From: Hymenopellis radicata
Taxonomy: Eukaryota; Basidiomycota; Agaricomycetes; Agaricales; Physalacriaceae
NCBI GenBank assembly: GCA_015501595.1
Contig: JADNRX010000700.1
Span: 1 to 26,244, forward strand
Direction of reading: 5' to 3'
Length of the DNA: 26,244 nt
Positions 8,835-17,450 of the stretch are shown one piece after another (the first letter of the stretch is position 1; every line of letters starts with the position of its first letter). The translations under genes were made by a program, and so were the position numbers. The notes beneath the pieces are model-generated. The model ran no database searches and was not told the DNA's origin. It saw only the letters and a program-made list of their open reading frames with translations.

Positions 8835-10601
8835 TCATGTTTTCAGCGTCACATCATCCAACAGTAAGTATATTAGCGCTGCCCCAGGATCCAAAAAGGC
8901 AGTCACCCGAACTACCAGGTCCATCCCATCATCAACGAGGCTGGAAAGAATGTGGGCTTCAACCTCATCCCGAAGACGAGGCAGTCTCCCGGTCGTATCA
9001 TTGTATGGTAAATCCAGCGTCCCTGCGTTCAAGTCGAAGTAAAACGTCTCGAGTCTCGCTAGCCCTCGTTCCGTGTCCCCCTCCCATCGAGCCTTGACCA
9101 TCGAACTGAAACTGCCCCGTGGTCCGAAATAAGGAATTCCACTCGAGTCCGTATGCCCGGTTAGACGAATCTTCACCGAAGAAACGCGAGGAAGAAAGGT
9201 GACATTCTGCTGTGGTGTAACTTGCAGGGCTTGGATGAACTCTGTGACTTCCTGCATTGCCTGCCTATTGGGTTCATCATTCTCATCAGCCATAGACGCA
9301 CGGAGTTGTAAGGTTGTGAGGCTAGGTGTCTGTGACAGGATCGAGACGAGTAGATGATCAGCTAATGTTAAGTCAGCGATGTCGAGCTTGGTGAGACTCG
9401 TACAGTGTGAGCGATGCAGGAGGCGGCCGAAGGAAGGCAAGATATTGCCATACGTCCTATAAAGTTCGTTGCAAAGTACAGCCTCCTCCAATCGAGGCAG
9501 TGTGAGGTGGTCGATAAGGTGATTACACCCCGTAGTGAGTTTGTGAAGATTGGAGTGGATCAACGGTGGGATGAGCGGTGTGGAGAGGGAGCTGGGGTCC
9601 GAGTCGCTGCATCCTGTGATACGAAGCTTTTCGAGGGAGGTACATTGACCGACCAAGCCAATGGACGTCCAACAATCCTCATGGAGTAGAGGTTCCGTTT
9701 CGATAGACAGGGCTGTGATTCTGGCATATGGAAGATCCATGGGACGCTGTTTCCCAGTTAAGGTTACTTTCGTAAGACGCGGGCAGTCCCTAACGCAAGA
9801 ATAACTGGTTGGGCTTCGGCCACTAGCGCCGAGCTACAAACCCTGAATGCATATACGGAAAATGGAGGGACAGCGACTCAAGCTGAGGAAGTCGACCGGA
9901 AATTGAGAACAGTATATCTGAATCCTGGTGGTATTCAGTGATGTCTAACGACCGCCAACGATGTGATTCAGCGAAAATCATCCCGAGAAGCCGATCCTTC
10001 AATGACCATAAATCTTGGACATCGGATGCGGGACGGGCACGAAGGATAAAAGCGGCATTGTAAAGAGTGAGCTCCAATGGATGCTGTCCCGTGCGTTGCA
10101 AGACGACTTCTAGGATGGGGACTTCGTTCGCAGATGGCAGCGGGGCGACGACTATATCGACCACAAGGAATGGAGGGATAGCGCAATGTCACGCCAAGGC
10201 CGACATACCTGGCTCAATGCCCAAATAGGGCCAGATGGGTCGCAGGCATTGAAGTCCTTGTCCACCCCAAGAGTGGCGAACAGAAAGATATCCGACCAGA
10301 GTTCCTGAGGAAGGGCGCGGCGCGGATGGATGAGATTCCTGTACAGTTTGTGTACGGCTTCCAGTGCGTCGCGTTCTCGCTCCATGGAGTGAAGCGTCGC
10401 CTGCAAGGCCGTAATTTTGGCACTCATAGACGAGATGTCCACTTCGATACTGGGCAGGATGGTGTTTTGAATATGCGACGCCTCCTGACCTGTTGCCGGA
10501 AAGTTGGTAGTATGAAGACGGTGAAGAGAAGGGGATCTTTCTAATTCACGTTCATGGTGAACGCTACGTTTGGGAAATTCGGCACAACGAGCGCACGTCA
10601 T
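8835..10601 (-). CDS. F-box/leucine-rich-repeat-like protein, one frame break
   Basis: The start is placed at 10601 (MTCARCAEF), which gives the Cys-x2-Cys beginning seen in related proteins. A coiled-coil follows (ISSMSAKITALQATLHSMERERDALEA), then the F-box core with PRRALPQELWSDIFLFAT and LSQVCRPWRDIALSLHSLWS. Immediately after LWS near 10157 the frame must gain one base to continue as DIVVAPLPSAN and on to LESLSLHFPYMHSG. A 52-nt intron (9841-9790, GTTTGT...TTAG) joins this in phase to DCPRLTKVTLTGKQRPMDLPY. The rest (to 8835) has repeated L-x2-L segments such as CTSLEKLRITGCSD and HCTSLTKLDIADLTL, ending DDVTLKT. This is the usual architecture of agaricomycete F-box proteins, presumed SCF substrate adaptors. 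GTATGT at 10208 encodes the conserved QVCR and is not treated as a donor. Confidence 0.72.
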
Positions 10602-11467
10602 GCAGGACACTATTGTCTGGGTTAGAACGAACACAATGGGTATAGTAATGGCATACGGACTTGGGACTAGGAAAGGCTTGACGTGTCCGCCGGACTGTGC
10701 TGATGATGGAAGTCCTTGATCACAATTGATCATGATGAGGAAAGAGTAACCCCGGTCCGCAAATCTCGAGGCATGTCTCGGTCTTCCGCTCGTCGGGATG
10801 AAAGTCGTTCACGACTATCTCGATCTCGATCATTCATCCCGACGAGCAGGCTTCGCCTTGCTAGGGAAGTGATGCAGATGCGCGATAATAGCAAAACTTT
10901 ATACGCAAGTTCTGCTGGCGATCGAGTCAGCCTATGAGAAACTATGGCGAAACCTTTTCGTAGGCCTGGGCAGCCATTGAGCGCTATATTGACTCTGAGC
11001 CTTGGGGATGCCGCACAACTACGCGCAAAGTATCACATGCTTGTCCTAGAAAGACGCGTCAAGAACGCTACATAGATAAAGCTACGCCACAGTTATCATC
11101 AAGGCTAGTAAGTGGTCTGTAATGGAAGTGGTTACAGTTGAAAACGAACGAGAACTTGGATTCTCCGGATTCTGACCGCCTTCTACCGACGAGAGCCTGT
11201 TAAAAGTCAGCCACCGAATCCAAGAACTGTACACAAGTCTTCTGCTGGTCTTCCGACGTCTTATACGTGATTAGGGTGGGCGCTTCCAGATGACCGCTGC
11301 TCTGAACGTGTCGACTCCCCAGTCCCGATTCGGAGTCGTTCCCCAAAATGGGGAGCTCAGATTAACTCTCCGCTTCGGGCCGGCTTTCGGCCTTCGCCAA
11401 AACTCTTCTCGGAACGTCGAGCGTGTCAAGGCGCTGCGTCCTCCCGACTGCCCGCCAGCGAGCAGTC
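10602..11467. other. Intergenic stretch with a strong inverted repeat
   Basis: Divergent interval between the F-box gene (-) and the acyltransferase gene (+). A 73-codon Arg/Ser-rich open frame at 10716-10937 overlaps the palindrome described separately and has no recognisable family, so I do not call it. No RNA gene is visible. Confidence 0.4.
10788..10847. repeat. Perfect 15-bp inverted repeat with 30-bp loop
   Basis: GCTCGTCGGGATGAA at 10788-10802 is the exact reverse complement of TTCATCCCGACGAGC at 10833-10847. The loop holds a smaller dyad, GTCG-TTCA-CGAC. It could form a cruciform or, if transcribed, a stem-loop. It sits in the divergent promoter interval. Confidence 0.85.
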
Positions 11468-12915
11468 ATGTCCTTTCTCACCTGCCTAATCAAGCCGCTT
11501 GCTTATGTCTCCCTCCCCCTCGTCCTAATGCAGTCCGTCGCGGCCTCGTCACCCACCGGACGCTACTACGTGCGGATGACCATGTATGTTGGGACCCTTA
11601 CCTTCATCGCGACATGGGGCGCTGCCATCGCTGCCTGTATGTCCATAGTTGGACACCGATACGACGTCAACTTTGTGATCGCCCGGTCTTTCTATTATCT
11701 CGCCAGCACCGTCATGAATATCAAAGTCGAGGTCGAGGGAACAGAAAACTTACCCTCCGGGAGTCCTGCCGTCCTAATGGTCAACCACCAATCTGTTCTT
11801 GATATCCTAATAGTTGGAAAGTGAGTTCCCGAGCCCGATTTGGCCGTTTAATTCGTCCTCAACTCGTCGACAGATTGATGCCTAGACGTGCAGCCATTAT
11901 GGCGAAGAGTTCTATACAGTTCACGCCGCTGGGTCCGTTCATGATTCTGTCGGGAGCCATTTTTGTTGACAGGGGAAATAATGCGCGTGCTGTCCGCTCT
12001 GTCAAGGCCGCGGGAGAGAAGATGAGGAATAAGCGGCTTGGGCTGTGGATGTTCCCCGAAGGCACGCGCCATCTTTCGGAGCAGACGGATTTGCTCCCAT
12101 TCAAGAAAGGTGGATTCCATCTCGCTACCCAGGCGGACATTCCCGTTCTTCCCATCGTCGTGGAAAATTACTACTGGTTATACCGCAAGGGCTTTTTCGG
12201 CACGGGGACAATTAAAGTTAGAGGTACGTTTCGCCTAAATCATTTCCTTTCTTTGTTCATTGCACGGGGTCATGTCATTTCCTGCTTATTGCGCGCGCGG
12301 GGTGACCTTCACCCTATCTTGCGTTCACGCGTCGTTGAGGAGTGTGTTTATCCTCCGGATCATGTCGTGTTTTATGTGCACTCTTCATGTCCTATCTCGT
12401 CCTCACGAGGACATGTATCCCCTTGAATTGTGCTGTCCTGGTCTACTGCGGGTATCATATGTGCTCGTTCTGACGACGCGCAAGTTCACGCTGTCAGTCC
12501 GTTCTGCGGATCACAGTGTGCACTTGCATGCCCGTCGGCCATCTCAAGCCTGGCTGACCTTACTCCATTTACTGACGCGCTACCCTTAGTTCTACCAGCC
12601 GTCGCCACGCAAGGCTTGAAGCCCGAGGACACGAACGACCTCGTTATTCGAGTCCGGAGTCAGATGCTTCACACGTTACGTGAAATATCCGTTAGAGTAC
12701 CTCCACGCGAGGAGCCGAGTTCATCAGCTGTTTCTCCAGCTAATTCCCCCGCCCAGTCAGATGTTCAGAAAACGCCCGCTGTCGTCGAGGATGTCCCTGC
12801 AATGTCCGAGTCAGGAGAGGCGAAACCAAGGGCGGCTCAGAAGGCGAAGGAGCCAAGCGAGAACGGAACGGAGGAAGAAGATGAGGGAATGGTTCTTGTC
12901 GGACGACCAGTGTAA
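11468..12915 (+). CDS. SLC1: 1-acyl-sn-glycerol-3-phosphate acyltransferase (lysophosphatidate acyltransferase)
   Basis: Exons 11468-11820, 11874-12223 and 12590-12915 give 1029 nt, 342 residues, with consistent phase. The N-terminus is hydrophobic (LAYVSLPLVLMQSV; VGTLTFIATWGAAIAACMSI), as expected for an ER membrane enzyme. Acyltransferase motif I is NHQSVLD (His107-x4-Asp112), followed by GAIFVDRGN and motif III FPEGTR at 178-183, then FKKGGFHLATQADIPVLPIV. The enzyme converts lysophosphatidate to phosphatidate in glycerolipid synthesis. The C-terminal 80 residues are a low-complexity acidic tail rich in Ser, Pro and Glu. Intron 1 is 53 nt (GTGAGT...ACAG). Intron 2 is 366 nt (GTACGT...TTAG), far longer than any other here. 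An in-frame ATG lies 15 codons upstream at 11423; I prefer 11468 because translation from there starts directly in the hydrophobic N-terminus. Confidence 0.88.
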
Positions 12916-13283
12916 TGGCGTACATTAGATATTGTATCCATTATATTTCCACCGTTAACCTTTTCAAAGTCAGAGTCAATTTGCCGTGCGTACACTGATT
13001 GCGGCCTCATCACTTCCGTTGACTGACGAACGAGCGCTGTCTGTATATAATTAGGTGCGCATGTGCGTTGTGCGATTGCTCGAGGATATCGAACTGTCTC
13101 GAGTCTAGGAGCACGTTCCTACACGGGAAGCGGGGAATGACACATGGCACCCCAAAAAGGCAATTGGCAAATATCGCATTTCGCGTAAACAAAGTTCTGA
13201 TGCTCTTGAGTATAAAACCCCCAAGAGGGTTGAGAATTCGAGTGCCCCGCTCCTTTTTTTCATACCCACTGCGACGTTATACC
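12916..13283. promoter_or_regulatory. Intergenic region and TATA box of the Pgc1-like gene
   Basis: TATAAAA at 13211-13217 lies 67-73 nt upstream of the ATG at 13284 and is followed by a pyrimidine-rich stretch (TCCTTTTTTTCATACCCACT), a typical fungal start region. The rest of the 368-nt interval shows no gene. Confidence 0.6.
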
Positions 13284-14714
13284 ATGGCTAAAGCTAGAAT
13301 TCTACCTGGTGGGTATCTGGGCTCCTTGTTGCCGCAGAACAATGCTGACCGCTGACTAGACTGCTGGGGCCACCGCGGAGTATGTCCTTACCAACGGCCC
13401 GCTCCCCACGTCGACTGACTGTTCTTTGCACCGCCAGGCCTCGGCAGCATTCCCAGAGAATACGCTCGCCAGCTTTGAAGCCGCCATGCGTGATGGGGCT
13501 GAAGGCATCGAGAGCGGTATTTAGTATCAGTCCCCCTGACCTTTCGCCGTAACCGAGTCCCAGACGTCCACGTTTCGTTGGATAATGTCGTCGTGATGTT
13601 CCATGATCCAGGCATGTCTTCCTGGACTTTACCGAGCATCTGGTACTGACTCGTCGGCCCCGCAGACCTTCGCCGGACCACGAATTCTTCAGGTACGTTG
13701 CGCCGTTTTCGCCGTAGGGTAAGCGCGTCGAGCCTAAACGTCTTCGCTGTCTGTAGGTTTAATAAAGGAGCGCAACTGGTATGGGGAAGGCGGGATGGAG
13801 CATGTGCGGACCATCAAGAAACCTGTTCAGTCAATACCGACTTTCGCCGAGACTATCGCTCTGCTGATGAAGGTGAGTTCCTAACGTCCGCTTCTTTGGC
13901 GTCCAAGGATGGTAACTGACGAGTTCTCCAGCCAGAGAATCAGCATGTGAAATTCAACGTCGATGTCAAGCCCCAGAATGAACCGGAGAAGCTCTTCAAG
14001 CTTCTCAGCGAGATTATAGAGTCGCACCCCAATTGGGAAACGGTTCTTGCCCCCAGAATCCTTCTTGGTCTTTGGCACCCACGGTTCCTTTCTTCTGCAA
14101 AGTCGTATCTCCCGCATTGCCGACGATCACATATTGGCGAGAGCCTCGCCATGTCGCGCAAATACTTCTGGGATGACTGCCACGTCTTCTCTGTGAGGTT
14201 CAGTGTGCTGGCGTCGGCGGATGGTCAGAAGTACGTCGTTTCGGTCTAGATCTCGATGTTTTCTGACATTTGAACAGGTTCAGAGAGGAATGCAAGGCTG
14301 CGAACAAGCAGGTCATGGTATGGACGGTCAACAGGCCTGAACAGATGATGGAGGTAAGCGGTCAACGTATACCAGTGCCACTGCCAACTCGGAGCGCTAA
14401 CGACACCATTCCGTTTTAAGGCTGTCAGGTGGGGTGTTGATGTTATCCTGACCGACGTGACCAAGACCTGGCTCGACCTCCGCAATGGCTTGCAGGGTAT
14501 GCCCCCCCCCCTTGCTACGCGATTCTGTCACTCATAAATTTACCCTGCAGTGGATTATGAGAAGATTGGTTCGCAATATGGAAGGATATTCCTCTGGACG
14601 ACCCCAGATTACTACACGCCGTTTCAGATGCTCCTGGCACTTTCTTCGCAGAAGCGGCTGGAGAGTCAAGCCGGTCCGTTTGAGATGTACATGCCGACAA
14701 CGCTCAAGATTTAG
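13284..14714 (+). CDS. PGC1: Glycerophosphodiester phosphodiesterase family, Pgc1-like phospholipase C
   Basis: Ten exons: 13284-13308, 13360-13379, 13438-13516, 13564-13611, 13666-13692, 13757-13872, 13932-14230, 14278-14353, 14421-14496, 14551-14714; 930 nt, 309 residues, every junction in phase. Catalytic motifs of the GDPD TIM barrel are present: CWGHRGASAAFPENT (His13, Arg14), EGIESDVHV (Glu40, Asp42), MFHDP (His55, Asp56), then FNVDVKP and VDVILTDVTKTWLDL near the end. The short length and the WYGEGGMEHVRT segment fit fungal Pgc1, which hydrolyses phosphatidylglycerol in mitochondria and lipid droplets; substrate is inferred from family. The fourth intron starts GCATGT, not GT. The ninth contains ten C in a row soon after its donor. 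The gene lies 368 bp downstream of the acyltransferase in the same direction, so two phospholipid enzymes are neighbours. Confidence 0.88.
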
Positions 14715-15437
14715 TAGAGGAGCAGAAGAAGTAAAGGATACAATACACCAAGGGACGCTGATCATTTGCATTCATCATTTATACCGTAATTTGTGTCGTT
14801 AGATTTCGTCGCTGCTTTCCAGAATCCTTAGAGACTTTTCTTGCTTTCCTTCCACACTTGGGCTACATTGCGTTTAATACTTTTTTTGACATTTTATATG
14901 CGGTTCTTTCTTGCTTCCTGTCAACAATGTGTGAACGCGTCGCTCAATTGCTTTTTGCGGTGTTGTTCAAGTCAAAGCTTCACCTGTTATTGCTAGCATC
15001 TGTTACCTTGAAGCAAAGCAGGTCTTGCGCGTGTGCTATTCTTGAGAACACACCATGATGATGGCAGACACTCATCGAACAGAACACACGAAGCAGAAGT
15101 GATCGCGGGGAGAAAGAACAGACCTCCTCAGCATGAAGACGCTGTATAGATACCGATCTTAATAAACCAAAACAGTAATGTACGCGCAGGAAGCCTAAAA
15201 CAGGAATGGGTACGCAAAGAAGGCGAGTTGGAGTCTTCACGATCGCGCGATGCGCACCGATCAGGTGATCGGGAATCGGCATCCTTCCTGAAATGGGCAA
15301 CGACTTTTTGGGTTCACTCTGCCCACCATGGACAATGCTTCATCTAGTCTCGGTAACCACTATGGTACTTGCGGTTTGTGAGGCGCGCAGCTGAGACGTT
15401 ATCAGACAACTCGGTCGCCTCCTTAACAGTACCCAAG
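14715..15437. other. Intergenic stretch of about 720 bp
   Basis: 3' flank of the Pgc1-like gene and upstream region of the acidic-protein gene. Short open frames occur on both strands but none shows a family motif or a supported splice structure. Confidence 0.4.
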
Positions 15438-16353
15438 ATGGACGACGTTGAGGCGGATATGGCGGCTTTGAATGTCGAAGACAAGTCACATGAAGAGGAG
15501 AGCCTGTCGACGGATCCACCTATAGTGGAAGCTCAGGCGTATCCGTGGATGCATATGACCTCGACACTCGACGCATGCTTCAAGGAAACCAAGTCTGAAT
15601 CGACGACCGAGGTGCGAATGCTCTGCATATTCAACAGTGTTCCACTCACCATTGCACTTTAGGAGAGTGTACACACCGAGTCTGAAGTTGAAGAAGAGGA
15701 AATCCTTGAACATCGTGTGCCACTTGAGACGGAGCCTTCAGTCCACTTTCAGGACGACGAAGTGAGCTATTCTTTTCAAACATCGTGACCGACTTACCAG
15801 AGACCAACGCAGTTTACGAAAGATGCTCCAAAAATCATGCAAGCTTTCCTTACGCACGGTAATAACTGCTCAGCTGCCGAGTCTGAGGCGCTGAAGGTCG
15901 CGACCAAGGAATTCGACGGAAACGACGACGACGACCATCCCATGGATATGTTCAATATCATGCTCGATAGGCTGGGTACGTCCTCGTCGGTCGCTATCAT
16001 CTAGTATCATCTGATCTCTCCTAGATTATCTTCTACAAGAAACCCAATTTCTCCAAACCGCCATCACCACACTGATTTCAATAGACCCCTACGCGTCGTT
16101 CGAAGGGAGCTCAGAGGCCACCGTGGCGCGCGCGACTATCGTCCCTTTATTTGGGTCGTGTCTGCCTGCTCTTCGTGGCCGCACGGCGAATCTGTCTCTG
16201 GCGCAACAGCTGGTGGAGGGGGCAAAGGAGAAGTTTGCTATGGATATCCATCTTGCCAGCCTTGAGTTCGATGATGATGATGATGACTATGTTAGTGCAG
16301 ACGAGGACGAGGACGAGGACGGCGCTGGAGATCAGTTGAAGACAGATGCTTGA
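15438..16353 (+). CDS. Acidic protein of unknown function, four exons
   Basis: Exons 15438-15611, 15663-15761, 15801-15975 and 16025-16353 sum to 777 nt, 258 residues, with consistent phase; the second intron is only 39 nt. The start MDDVEADMAALNVEDKS is chosen because acidic coding begins there; an in-frame ATG upstream at 15369 is possible. The first half is acidic and disordered (ESEVEEEEILEH). The centre (APKIMQAFLTHGNN, ATKEFDG, HPMDMFNIMLDRLDYLLQETQFLQTAI) is likely helical. A Leu/Ala-rich segment (LVEGAKEKFAMDIHLASLEF) precedes a C-terminal tail of Asp and Glu runs. I do not recognise the family. The regular exon phases argue that it is a real gene, not noise. Confidence 0.65.
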
Positions 16354-16804
16354 TCTTGTCATCTTATCTCGAATATACCTACTCTTGTTTGGATATCCTG
16401 CGATGTGTGACGTTTCGCCTGGATATTCGGGTGAACGCTCTTGGCGGCAGGATAAACGCAGTGAGCAGTGGGTGCCTTCATATCATCTGGTGGTGTGTTG
16501 CTCAACAGTCGCTGTAGATGCGTGGAAGACTGAAAAGCCGTCATACAATCCTCGTGCATCATGACACGCCCCGAATGCTGTGGCACCCAAGTTCATTGCA
16601 GTGCTAGATGATCATCTTTGCCGCACGTTCGTGGTCCACTAATACTTAAAAAATTCCTCACTTGAGCTACTTCGCGGCCCACGGCTCAAGTTTTACGATA
16701 GATCCTCCAGGGAGTGTGGCGACTTTTTGACTTTGGTGGAATATAAAAGTCCTGTTGAGTGCAAGCTAGATCCTTCAGAACACACTTCAGTCATACTAGT
16801 GGCC
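16354..16804. promoter_or_regulatory. Intergenic region with TATA box of the degenerate membrane-protein copy
   Basis: TATAAAA at 16742-16748 lies 57-63 nt upstream of the ATG at 16805. The remainder of this 450-bp interval shows no gene. Confidence 0.5.
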
Positions 16805-17282
16805 ATGAACGCTAACGAGATGCAGAGCGGCACTTCCTCACCATTTCCTTCTCGCCGGTCGAGCGAGATTGACTGCCCGCCTCCCGTTTTCTTCGAGAAA
16901 CCCCACTGTGGCATGGGGCATTGCTTGAGGAACTGCTGTCCCTTTCTATGGAAGATCATCGCCGGCTCCCTCCTCTACCCCGCCTTCTCGTTCCGCTCAT
17001 TCTCTATCATGACCAACGCGCCGCCAAATCGAGCCGGACTCATTGGGGACGCGATAAACAGTAGGGGCATGTCTGTTTGTTGCGATTTTGCCGTTGACGG
17101 TGACTTCTTCGGTCCTGGGTGTTGTTATATTGCACCGTACGGGGTATGGCGGTGGCCCGATGTTAAGAGTACTGGAAGCGGCGAGCGCAGGGAGCGTTGG
17201 TGGCACTGGGGCCCTAGGAGTTCTTGTTTGGTTTCTGGCGCGAAAGTGCTATGATATCTATTGCCGCTGCTGTGTGGATTAA
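16805..17282 (+). pseudogene. Degenerate paralogue of the small membrane protein at 3867-4399
   Basis: From the ATG at 16805 the frame reads a polar Cys-rich N-terminus (FEKPHCGMGHCLRNCCPF), a hydrophobic segment (WKIIAGSLLYPAF), then RAGLIGDAIN, which matches AGLIGGAI of the other copy. Near 17060 the frame must shift by one base to continue as GACLFVAILPLTVTSS and then VLGVVILHRTGYGGGPML, which matches VLGVVILERTGYDGG. The tail GALGVLVWFLARKCYDIY ends with CRCCVD and TAA at 17282. Compared with the first copy about 20 residues between AGLIG and VLGVV are missing, including the WRRAVVAW loop. A TATA box is kept upstream. It could be a divergent gene with an unrecognised intron, but no GT-AG pair I tried restores phase. 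Confidence 0.55.
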
Positions 17283-17450
17283 GGCTCGTGAGGTCGTTGC
17301 TACCTTTCTTATGAACTGTGCCCTATTTATGTAGCCTCGTCTAGTGCTAAACCTTTACTTCTTTTATTGATCACGTTCACAAGCGGCATAAAACGCATAG
17401 TTTCATAAGGTATTCTTGTCTTTCGAAATCATGGGGCATACGCCACATAA

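Noticed and set aside
10152..10208. Intron starting GTATGT in the second F-box gene
   Set aside because: The GTATGT encodes the conserved QVCR of the F-box region, and removing it to the next AG gives no frame change that would explain the break.
10716..10937. Arg/Ser-rich open frame resembling an SR protein
   Set aside because: Its composition comes largely from the palindrome and a CTCGATCT-type repeat; it has no RNA-binding domain and is short.
14497..14550. C10 homopolymer as a coding-frame slip
   Set aside because: It lies inside an intron with clear borders in the Pgc1-like gene and does not affect coding.
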